From positions 25,698,444-25,762,443 of the forward strand of contig JAOANR010000010.1 of assembly GCA_030278955.1 (NCBI GenBank): a stretch of 64,000 nt of DNA. The letters are read 5' to 3'. Both the position numbers and the translations under genes were made by a program. This DNA comes from Hygrophila difformis. Lineage: Eukaryota > Streptophyta > Magnoliopsida > Lamiales > Acanthaceae. Numbering within the stretch: position 1 is the first letter of the stretch; every line of letters begins with the position of its first letter. The notes beneath the pieces are model-generated. The model was not told the origin of the DNA, did not search any database, and saw only the letters and a program-made list of their open reading frames with translations. Of this stretch, positions 50,521 through 61,500 are shown in pieces.

Positions 50521-53500
50521 TGCAACGCTGTCCACTTCGAGGACCCTATCTCTGGGGACCTTGAAGAATTCGATGGGGTTGAGTTCATCCCGGAGGAAGA
50601 AGAAAGCACTGCTGAGGAGGAAGTGGATCCTGTACTGACACATGATCCTGAAGGTAAATCTGATCTCTCTCTCCCATCCATTTCTCGCAAATTACTGCCT
50701 TCCGTTGAATGCCCACCAGAGCTTGAACTTAAAATACTTCCGGACCATCTTAAGTACGTCTTTCTCGCTGAACATAAAAGATTACCGATGATTGTGTCAG
50801 CCAAGCTGACACAACAACAAGAAAAAGCTCTGGTAGACATTCTAAAGAAATATGTACATGCAATCGGATGGACCATTTCTGATATAAAAGGAATAAGCCC
50901 CTCTGTTTGCATGCACAGAATTTTAATGGAAGAGGAGTACAAGCCCTCAAGGCAACCACAAAGGCGTCTGAACCCCCATATGCAGGAAGTGGTAAGGAAA
51001 GAAGTTATCAAGCTCTTAGATGCTGGTATAATCTATCCTATCTCTGATAGCAAATGGGTTAGCCCAGTACAGGTCGTACCGAAACGCGGGGGGATCTGTG
51101 TAACGACTAATGAGCAAGGAGAAGAAGTGGCGACGCGTCCAGTGACCGGTTGGAGAGTTTGCATCGACTACCGGAAGCTCAATACCGCTACCAGGAAGGA
51201 CCATTTCCCCTTGCCATTCATTGATCAGATGCTGGAGAGGTTGGCCGGAAGGGAGTATTACTGCTTTTTGGATGGGTACTCTGGCTATAATCAGATTGTA
51301 ATAGCTAGCGAGGATCATGACAAGACCACATTCACTTGCCCATATGGAACTTTTGCGTACAGGCGCATGCCTTTTGGACTTTGTAATGCGCCTGCCACAT
51401 TTCAACGATGCATGATGTCAATTTTCTCAGAATTTATCGAAAAATGCATTGAAGTTTTCATGGATGACTTCTCTGTGTATGGAGATACTTTTGATGAATG
51501 CTTGACTAATCTTGCACAGATTTTGAAAAGATGTGAGGACACCAACCTAGTTTTGAACTGGGAGAAGTGCCATTTCATGGTCACCGAAGGAATAGTGTTG
51601 GGTCACCGCATCTCGCGCGCAAGTATCGAAGTCGACAGGGCTAAGGTCTCAGTCATCTCAAACCTCCCATTGCCTAATTCAATAAAAGCAGTTAGGAGTT
51701 TCTTAGGGCATGCCGGTTTCTACCGGAGATTCATTAAAGACTTTTCTAAAATTGCCAAGCCGCTCACTAACTTGCTGTGTAAAGAAAATCCTTTTGTAAT
51801 AAATGAAGCGTGTGTTCAAGCCTTTGACACGCTCAAAGAAATGTTGATTTCTGCCCCAATAGTACAACCAGCCGATTGGTCAATGCCTTTCGAGGTAATG
51901 TGTGATGCAAGTGATCTCGCTATGGGTGCAGTTCTTGGGCAACATAAGGAAGGGAAGCATTGCGTGATTCATTACGCAAGTCATGCCCTGAATGAGGCCC
52001 AAATTAACTACATCACCACGGAGAAGGAGATGTATGCTGTGGTTTTTGCGTTTGATAAATTCAGACAATATCTTATTGGTACGAAAACCACAGTGTACAC
52101 AGATCACTCTGCACTGAGATACTTGTTTAGCAAACAAGACGCCAAACCTCGATTAATCAGGTGGGTACTTTTGCTGCAAGAATTCAACATTATAATAAAA
52201 GATAGAAAAGGCAGAGACAATGGTGCTGCTGACCATTTGTCTCGACTAGAAAATGATAAAAATGAGCTAGCCGTAAATGAGAATTTTCCGGACGAGCAAC
52301 TGTTTGCCTTGCATCTTCATGATCAAGCTTGTCCGTGGTTTTCCGATATTGCTAACTTTTTAGCATGCGGAATAACCCCACCATTTCAAAGCAGGGGCCA
52401 CAAAGCAAGGTTCAACCGAGATGTAGTTAACTACTTCTAGGAAGATCCTTATCTCTTCAAGCATTGTGCAGATTCTATTATTAGACGATGTGTAACTGAG
52501 CACGAGGCTTATCAAATCGCTAGGAAATGCCATGAATCGGAATATGGAGGTCACCATGGCCCCACTCGAACAGCTCATAAGGTGCTCGAGTGCGGTTTTT
52601 ATTGGCCTACCATTTACGAGGATTGCAAAGCGTTTGTTAAAGCTTGCGACAGATGCCAAAGACTAGTGAATATCTCCAAGAGGGATGAGATGCCTCAACA
52701 AGGAATTCTCACTCTCGAGATTTTCGATGTATGGGGTATTGACTTCATGGGACCATTCCCGACATCTGATGGGAACCATTACATCTTGGTAGCTGTCGAT
52801 TACGTTTCCAACTGGGTTGAGGCCGTTGCACTGCCAACCAACGATGGCAACCAGGTCGTCAAATTTTTGAAAAATAACATTTTCAATAGATTTGGTGTAC
52901 CCAGGGTGATCATATCAGATGGAGGAACCCATTTTGTTAATAAAGCATCTGCAAACTTTATGAGCAAAAATGGAATTCTCCATAAGATCGGCACGCCTTA
53001 CCATCCCCAAACCAGTGGTCAAGTCGAGGTCTCTAACCGCGAAATCAAACACATACTCGAGGCCACTGTGGGGACAACTCGCAAAGATTCGTCACGTAAG
53101 CTCAATGATGCTTTATGGGCATACCGCACTGCATTCAAGACTCCCATTGGGATGTCTCCATACAGACTCATCTTCGGAAAGGCCTGTCATTTGCCCGTAG
53201 AACTAGAGCATAAGGCTTACTGGGCCGTACGAATGCTCAATTTTGACTCACGAGTTGCTCAGAGTAAGCGCAAGTTGGACCTCAATGAAATTGAGGAAAT
53301 ACGTGCGCAAGCTTATGAAAGCTCGAGGATTGATAAAGAGCGGACCCAGAAGTTACACGATCGTCGTATTAAATCTAAACACTTCTATGTTGGCCAGAAT
53401 GTCTTGTTATTTAATTCTACGTTGAAGCTGTTCCCCGGAAAGCTTAAATCCAGATGGGAAGGGCCATACGAAGTGATGCACGTGTTTGAAAGTGGAGCTG

Positions 53501-53622
53501 TCAGGATCCGAACTGACAAAGGAGAGCTGGTGGTGAATGGACACAGATTGAAGGAGTATCTTGGGCAGTTTGACCCCGAAAAAGAAGCTCAAATGACAAC
53601 AGAACCGGCTTATGCTCAATAA
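50521..53622 (+). pseudogene. pol: A2 reverse transcriptase, RNase H and integrase
   Basis: Reverse transcriptase runs from [13 protein letters not shown] through [13 protein letters not shown] and [14 protein letters not shown] to the palm motif [11 protein letters not shown] (51451-51477). RNase H includes [26 protein letters not shown] and [15 protein letters not shown] at 52438 lies between RNase H and integrase, where Trp is expected, and the frame continues. Integrase has its HHCC finger (HESEYGGHH to CDRCQR, 52530-52665) and the D, D, E residues in [16 protein letters not shown] and [10 protein letters not shown]. The C-terminal part ends [18 protein letters not shown] without a chromodomain, as usual for Athila. 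Domains are complete apart from the one stop. Confidence 0.88.
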
Positions 53623-53700
53623 ATATTATATTTACTTACTTATTTATTACTTTCTCCACTTATTCTTATTGGGACAAAGTATCCAAAAATCAATTGAACA

Positions 53701-53778
53701 TTTAGAGTACCAAGACTCTAAATGTGAGGATGTTGATATTTGGAGAAAACCTAATACTTTTATATAATTGTTTTGCAG
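53701..53778 (+). promoter_or_regulatory. Hairpin, internal polypurine-like tract and 3' splice site (A2)
   Basis: TTTAGAGT/ACTCTAAA hairpin (53701-53722), AATGTGAGGATGTTGA (53721-53736) and TTGTTTTGCAG ending at 53778. Same order as A1 230-311. Confidence 0.65.
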
Positions 53779-54068
53779 GAATTCAAGGAACCAACAAAAA
53801 GAAAGATAAAGCTCCCAAAAACCAGGTTCCCGGTTGGGTTAATATTATATTTAATGAAAATTAATTCTGGAATTTAGAGAAATCTAAAATCCAGAATAAA
53901 TTCATAAAATAAAACTGTTAACCCAACCTAAATTATGCAAGCAATATGTTTTAAATTCTAAGTCTGTGTAGATATGTTTGCTCTTGAGTTCATCTTGATG
54001 AACATAAATTTTTGAAAATCCAAATTTTCCTAAGTCTTGGTCTTGGATGTGGTTTAATTTTCATTTCA

Positions 54069-54608
54069 AGAAAATTCGAATTAATTCGAATTGCTTGGAA
54101 CATACCACATAAGACAGTTTGCCTTGGAAATTTTCACATTCGGATCAGTTAATTCGAATTATGCAGGCAATTCGAATTAATTCGAATTGCCATGCAAATT
54201 CGAATTGGCACCCAAGGCAGAATTTTCGGATATTTTAGTAGGCCAAGTACTGCAATTCGAATTGTATGGCAATTCGAATTAATTCGAATTGCCTGACTAA
54301 TTCGAATTGGCATACAAAAGGCATTCTCTTATGCAAGTAAGCAATTCGAATTGTGGGGAAGTTCGAATTAATTCGAACCACACCAATAATTCGAATTAGC
54401 TCACAAAAGCATTCCTATGCAAAGTTGGTCCCTACCACCAGGTTCGAATTATGAGTCAATTCGAATTAATTCGAATTGATTCACAATTCGAACTTGTGTG
54501 TAATTTTGCCTTTCAAGCCAATTCGAATTAATTCGAATTGGCCTGAATAACTCGCATCTCTCACAGAATGCACCAATTCGAATTAATTCGAATTGATGCA
54601 ATAAGTCG
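54069..54608 (+). repeat. AATTCGAATT palindrome array, internal copy (A2)
   Basis: About eight clusters of AATTCGAATT and AATTCGAATTAATTCGAATT with variable short spacers, ending about 20 bp before an internal TATA box. Same family as in the A2 LTRs, unlike the palindromes at the same place in A1. Confidence 0.9.
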
Positions 54609-54628
54609 AACTCCCCTTCCGAACCCTT

Positions 54629-54770
54629 TTTATACCCTCTTTCCCTCTCATTTCCCTCACTTTCACTTTTCGCTCTCCCAAAAATCCCCCGTTCTCTCTC
54701 TCGCGAAACCCTTCTTCATCGCGAAATCAGTCACTCGTCTCGACCTTTCCTCCGTTCAAACTCGTCGGAA
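54629..54770 (+). promoter_or_regulatory. Putative internal promoter and 5' UTR for the F-box gene
   Basis: TTTATACC (about 54629) is followed by a CT-rich leader (CCCTCTTTCCCTCTCATTTC) and an ATG at 54771 in a favourable context (GGAAATGGC). A typical plant promoter/leader layout, directly downstream of the palindrome array. Confidence 0.55.
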
Positions 54771-56916
54771 ATGGCATCTTCGTCATCGAATCCGAGTGGG
54801 AGCAGGGGGTAAGTGTTTCCTTTTTCGCACTCGTTTTTCACAGTTTTTAGTTGTGTCTCTTCGTATTCCTTGTGAAATCGGGGTTGGGGAGGGAATGTGC
54901 TCTGTTTTTACAAAAGGGAAGGTCGGAATGTGGTTGGAATAGGGTAGGCGTGTTCGAAGATGATTTAGAAACCAAGTAGGCAGAACCTAGGTTTCTAGGG
55001 ATTTATGCTGAAACTGCCATTTTTTAGGGTTCGAACGTCTCTGTGATGGGGGTGTTTTCATTTTGAAAATAAGGGTTTCAAAACCCTTAAAAATATGGTT
55101 TCTGTTTAGTTTTATTGGTTTTGTTTCTTCATTTTGGTGTTTGCGTGCATATTTGTTTATTCTGTGTTAGTGTTTGAGTAATCTGTGAGTAGGGTTAACA
55201 CCGTAGACAGTTTCCTGTGCCCACTGTGTTATTTTGATCAGTAGAAAGTTGTTAATGATGACTCGAAATGCATATTGATGATATCTGCAAAAATTTATGT
55301 TTTTAAAGCATGAGTTTTGTTGGTAACATTAGTACATTACAGTAGTATAGATGGATCAACTGTTCTCGTTTCTGTTGATGTTTGCATGTATATTGTTATA
55401 TGAGTATTTTAGTAATGAATGCTGTTGTCGGGTACATGTTGCCCACACATGGCAAACTCAACTCTAAAGGTTGACGTTTGCACATACGGAAACATGGTAT
55501 TACAGACAAAACCATGCCAAAATTTTTCCAACACTTTTGGCATAGCATTTATGTATAAAAAGACAAATTTTCAGAATTTTTCTTTGTTTAAGTGTTTGAT
55601 CTTTGTCAACTTGGAACAAGTGGGAAATACTTGTAAGGAATGCTTTGTTTTATTCCTTAAAAACCCACTTTCCAAAACAAAATCCAAATGGGGGACCACT
55701 TACACCCCCAATTTCATTAAATAAACAAGTCAACACTTTTCATAAAAATCCAAAAATCACCTTTTGTATGTATGCATGTCTACTTTTATTTTTATTTCTT
55801 ATTTTTGGTCATGGTCCATTGTTACATACTAGTAATTGCATTATTTGTCACTTGCATTTGCTTTGCATCATTAATCTCTCATCTCCCCTATCTCACATGA
55901 TTTCAATCACTTTTCAAGTGATAAAAATCAAATCCTTTCGTAGGCTCAAAAACCTACGAAATATTCTCTTTTTGGTCCTTCGACCACCCAAAAACATCTT
56001 AGACTATTTATAGTCTAAGAAAAATTTCTAAGGATCCAAGATCCTTATCTCTCTCTTGCTTTCTTTATTTTTGATTTAATAAGAGTAGATTTGATAATCT
56101 GACCCATTGGACCTTCATAGTGTACCTCAAGTGAGACAGGTGTTAGAAAGTGAACTGTACTTTGAAGTGGCTGAAGGTATGAGGCTGAGGGTCTCAGACC
56201 TAATCATCTCTCCATGTCTTTTCAGAGACATCATTCCCCTAGCCCAAAACGAAGATCACGAGGAAGAAACTCAACTACTGGATCTGCCAGTAGAGCTCCT
56301 AGGAGAAATCCTCTCCCGCATCGGAGAGGATTGCATCAAGAAAGTGTGGAAGGTCAGAGAAGTGTGCACCAAGCTCAGGGATGCAGCTGATCTTCCCATT
56401 GTCTACAAAAGGTGTGAGCTGGAGACTACCATCGTCAAGATGTGGGAACAAAGGATGGAACTGCAAAAGGAGGCACTCATGGTCAAGTGCGAAGAAGCTG
56501 GCAACTACAACCTGAAACTCATCACAGCCCTGCAGGCATTCGGAGCAGGAAACGAAACTCTGGCGTGTGAGCTGCTAAAGGAATGGATTGAGGACAACCA
56601 CAAGGCCTCAATCTTTGTCAGAGGATACATGCTGCTTAGCAAGCTGGACAATGAACAGGTCCAGCAGGGGGTGTCAATGATCAACAAGATCATAACCAAC
56701 AGGTTCGTCATGCAATACGTTGGGACTAACGTCTTCGCATGGTTGGCTGATAGCCTGGAGACACCCGACCTGTTTGGAAATCAAGGACCAAGGGTCTACT
56801 GCACCAGGGTGATGGAGGAAGATGAGGATGACATGGCAGATTTCTGCGTACCCTGCAGCTTGACGAACTATGTCCATTGGACCAGAATCTTCTTCCAAGA
56901 TAGAAAGGAAAGATGA
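54771..56916 (+). CDS. F-box protein gene carried by A2 (two exons, predicted)
   Basis: Exon 1 (54771-54808) encodes MASSSSNPSGSR plus two bases of a codon and ends at a strong donor, GGTAAGTG. The intron is T-rich, 54809-56120. The acceptor CTTCATAG at 56119-56120 is the phase-matching choice: the exon-2 frame is closed by TAA at 56095 and has no ATG before 56179. The predicted protein is about 277 residues. Residues about 65-110 (LLDLPVELLGEILSRI, then KVWKVREVCTKLRDAADLP) form an F-box, which binds SKP1 in SCF ubiquitin ligases. The C-terminal part, with ALQAFGAGNETLACELLKEW and ARG-like helical repeats, resembles the plant At2g35280-like F-box family, by recollection. The ORF has no lesions. 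It occupies the position of the long ORF in A1. Confidence 0.75.
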
Positions 56917-57244
56917 TGAAGATGGACTGAATCTGTATAGATTCACTTTTGACTGGGCTAACTGGAACTGTGTTTTGGGTAATCTTTTGACTGATCTTTG
57001 ATGCTAACCTATCCAAGTGTACAGCTTTGTCTGTATTGATGTTTGGTTGTGATTAAGGTCGTGTACTGTATAACGAACCTTGAATTTGTTTGTTTTGATG
57101 GTGGTACGACGTATTTTGGTAGTCGTACATTTACTGCTTTCCAAAAGAGAATTTCGTCTTGAGTTCTCCATTATTTGAAAAAGATGTGTGGCAGTCCAAG
57201 ATGAATAAGTGACTGTCACGCCAAAAACAAGCTGTGACATGCTT
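56917..57244 (+). other. 3' UTR-like region after the F-box gene
   Basis: Non-coding. Contains CCAAGATGAATAAGTGACTG at 57199, shared with the A1 3' region. Confidence 0.5.
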
Positions 57245-57960
57245 GCATGTTCACAGTCAGAAGCACTAATTCGAGTATCATTGCTAAGCTAGGGGTGTCC
57301 ACACTACAACGGAGAGTACTGGCATGGAAGAAAAAAATCATATAACATGACTCGAAACCCAAATCGAAGGAATCAGAAGCAGAACCTTGAGGGGAGTGAA
57401 GAGAGGAACTGTGTTGCAGCTGACCTTCACTCTCCATGACGATTGAAAGGGGTAGGAAACAGGGTGAGATGGGGAGAGGGACAGCAATAAGCGCCAGAAC
57501 CCTAGAGTGCAGGGGGCGGGGGTGCTGCCGCTCGGGGTGAGGTTACGGCGCCGGGGCGGGTTGTGTAGGCGACTCCGCCCTTCCATCGCCGCAAGCGTAC
57601 AGGGAGTCTCGCCGTACGCCCTTCCCTGAGGCTTCCGGCCTGCGGGTTTTTACTAGTAAAGCTCTCCGTACAGAGAGTCTCGCCGCAAGCAGGGAGTTTC
57701 GTCGTAACCCCCGCGGCCACTCTCAGGTAAAGCTTCGTTGTTGAATTAGTTCGACGCATCGCTCCATTTTGAGAGGCGACGGAGGTGTGGGCAATTTCTT
57801 GGCCATTAATTTTAACAGGAAGGAGAGAAGAAAGGAGCACACGGGAATTGGGAATTGGAAGAAAGAGAAACAATAATTGCGAGAAGAACGAAGAAGAACG
57901 GAGGGACGAAGAGGAACATCAACCCACGACACGTGGAGGGTAAAATAGGTAGATCAAGTC
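57245..57960 (-). other. GC-rich captured fragment, probably promoter, 5' UTR and first exon of a host gene in antisense
   Basis: Absent from A1, where the flanking sequences are closer together. On the minus strand it has a G-box (CACGTG, about 57932), a long CT-rich leader and an ATG near 57812 opening MAKKLPTPPSPLKMERCVEL, then GC-rich sequence with three copies of a CAGGGAGTCTCGCCG-like motif (57602, 57673, 57692). The composition is unlike the rest of A2. The reading frame closes after 27 codons, so only part of a coding exon is present. The source gene is not recognised. Confidence 0.5.
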
Positions 57961-58543
57961 TACATTAACTGTTCTTGCAACAGTAACCCATGGTGGAATG
58001 GTGTCATGTCACTTTTTAGCCCAATAATTCCTCTTCCTACCAAATGTTACAACTGTATGCCCGTTATAACCTTGAATAAGACCTCGGGATCTCGATTTGA
58101 GGAAATGAGCCGGTGGCGAGTTGGTCCAGTTGCAAGCTTATGGGAGAATTTAATTGAATTTGATTTTGAGCGTTGATGATAAAAGCCAATCTTGAGAGTG
58201 AGTGAACTTTCCGATTCTACTATATGTGAGGCTCTGCTTTGATTGATTAATGATTCATGTCATGCTTGAATTCAAGAAGTAAGCCAATGAGTTTTTCTAA
58301 ACACCTATTCAAGAAGAATTAACAATAATGATTTGGCTTGTATATCTACTCAAGTGAGAAGTATCATTCCATTAAACACTGCAACTAAGAGAATTTAATA
58401 CTTGTAATTTTGATTGTCTTATCCCAATATAAAAAGAATGAAATTTTTGAGGCCACGCAAATGGATTGAATATGCAGAGTCCAAGCTCCTCGGAGCACTG
58501 ACTCTGACTGCTCGGGGACGATCAGTATTAAATGTGAGGATGT
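57961..58543 (+). other. A2 3' non-coding region and polypurine tract
   Basis: Matches A1 18700-19248 in outline. Ends AAATGTGAGGATGT directly before the 3' LTR. Confidence 0.8.
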
Positions 58544-61500
58544 TGATAATGGCCAAAATTGTCCATTATTTCCAATCCATTTCCGTGTCTGAGACGGACA
58601 TTTTGATCGTGTTTCCATCTTATTGTAATAAGAAAGCAGTTAAATTCGACAGATTAATGCGAGTTTGTAAGAACATCGAGCCGGTAATAAAAAGACACAA
58701 AATATGCAATTTTTAATTGTATTTGTGTTAGAAAAATCCAAAAACATGAAAAAGGAAAAAGAAAAGAAAAAGGAATGAAAAGATGGGCAAAAGAATAAAA
58801 GAGCCCACAAAAATCCAAAAAGATGGGAAAAAGATTTAAAATCCCACAACTGAAACTTGGTTAAGTGTTGAAGCATAATTCGAATTGTGTGCAATTCGAA
58901 TTAATTCGAATTGCACAACAATTCGAATTGCTAAAGAGAACAAAGAAGTGGTTAAGTGTTGGAAGGGATGAAGAAGCCTAATTCGAATTGTTCAAGTTCG
59001 AATTAATTCGAATTAGGGAATGAAGAGAGAAGAAGCCCAAAGGCAAGAAGAAGATGCAATTCGAATTGTCCAATTCGAATTAATTCGAATTGGCACAAAC
59101 AATTCGAATTGCCAACAAGTGCAAGGAAGCCAAGCAGAAACCCTCATCCAATTCGAGAAAAGACCAATTCGAATTCTTCACAACAATTCGAATTGACAAC
59201 TGAGGGCCAAATTTCCAGCTCAAGGAGGAGACCTCACAATTCGAATTAATTCGAATTGATTGAATTAATTCGAACTTCACTCATCAAAGCTGTGGAACAT
59301 GAGCACAACATTGGTGGGCCTAGGGTTTTGAAGATTGTCTATAAATGCAGACCTTCAACAACAGAATCAAGAGATCAAGAATTTGGCCAAAAAGCAGCTT
59401 GGGACAAAAAGAACAGCAGGAGGTTCCACACCCCTTAAGGGTTAGGTAGGTAGTTTAGTTTAGTTTAGTTTATTTTTCTTGCAAGTAGTGTAATCTTTAC
59501 ATGCTTTGATCTTAGTTTAGTGTAGAAGCAGTTTGTATAACCCTTAGAGTAGCCATTTTCCATATTTTTACATGCTTTCTAGTTAGAATAAACCCTACCT
59601 TCAAGCTAATGATGGTCTTGGGTTCTTTATTTTGCTTTCAAAGTGTCAATACAAGGAAAATTTCCAGAAATGGTTTTATTCATGTGTTTTGGCACTCTTT
59701 AATGCTTTCTCTAGAAATAAATGCTTAGTATGTTTGTTTGTTTCAACTAGGTTACATTTATTATGTCCTAGTTGACATTCAAACTTAATAAATGCATGTT
59801 TGGTGGGTTTTTGGTTTGATTTTGTACCTTAGAGCTTCAAATAAGTGTTCTTAGATTTTAGATGTTTTTAGGTTTGTTGACATTTATTTTTATGCTTTAT
59901 TTTTCATGCCTTGGTTCTATTTCATGCTGCCTTAGATAACTTGAGTGTTCTTAGTCTAGTCATGCAGTTCTTAGATAATTAGATGTTTTAGGTTCTTTGA
60001 TCTTTGATCCTTTGTTTGTAGAAATAGGGTTTGAATCTTGCCAATACCCACTGGACATGTATTTGCTTCTTACTTGAAAATTTCACTAGGGTGGCTGTGA
60101 AATGACATTGATGTGAGATGAGGGATTTAGTAAATCTAAAACCATCATTACAGCACAGTGTTCACCTAACCCATACTTGTGAGAACAAAAATTGTTGTTG
60201 TTTGAAACTGCGTAATTCGAATTGAGGCAATTCGAATTATCTCGAATTGCCTAAGAAATTCGAATTGCACACCCAAAAATTTCCCTCATGTAGTTTTCAA
60301 CCAATTTGAATTCTCTAATTGAATTAATTCGAATTGGTTCAACAATTCGAATTGGGAAAGGAAACCACATTGTATTGCATATCATCCATTCATGCCTTAG
60401 TTTATCTCCCATCTCTTACCAAATTCGAGTTGTGCAATTCGAATTAATTCGAATTGCTGAACAATTCGAATTCACCCTCCTCTTGAGGTATATGCCTTAG
60501 TCAATTTTGAGCAAGGAAAGGACTTCATCAATTCGAGTTGTCTAATTCGAATTAATTCGAATTGCTCAACAATTCGAATTAGATGATATCTCATTCCTTT
60601 GCAAGGATTAATTGGGTAAGATCATACTTCATCCTTCATGCATTCTCAATTCGAATTACCCCAATAATTCGAATTGAACTATCCTTCTATTTTGAAAACT
60701 CCAAAAATATTTTTCTTCCATGATTTGTGTAAGTTGCATGGATGTATTGGGCCTAGGCCCAATTCATCTGATTTCTATCCATTACACATTTCAACCCATT
60801 AGTGTCCACTTATTGTGTGCTTAACACCCACACAATACCAAAAATATTTTCTTACTTTTATGTTTTCTCTTTCATTGTATGTATGAACGGATAACGAGAA
60901 ATGCACAGATTAATGTTGGTGAAAGGTCCCTTCACAGGGATATCGACTAACCCGTCTTCTGTGTGCCAATCATTATCTGTTATTTTGCATGGTCTGATTA
61001 GTGGTTGGTGGAAGCTTCGGCGAGCGTTCTCTTCACTAAGAGTTTCGATTAGTCACTCAGCCAACTCCTAATCAGATACAGTTTTAATTCTCCTTATCTT
61101 AATTTCCAACCTGAATTCAAGTTGTAATAGTATCAACTGATGTCAACCAACATCAGTTGAGAAATATTACAGCAAGGAATATGTGGGTTTTTCTTCCACT
61201 CACAGACAAAAGAAAACTAAATGACGGCGGTCACCGTTGTTTGGAATTTTTTTTGTCTAAAATCAATCATCTGGGAAAATTGGGAACCGGACAGCAGATG
61301 TTTGCAGTCCGGAGAACCCCAACTATCTCTGGCACTCTTTTTAGCCGATTTCTTCTCTTCTCAGGCTAATCCACCTTTGTGTATCGCATTCTGTCTAACC
61401 CCACCATATATTTTGGGGTATTTTATTTTCCTTTTCATATACTTGTATGCATGATACTATTATGTAGATGTTCTGGTCTTATTGCTATTTTGGGGATCCT

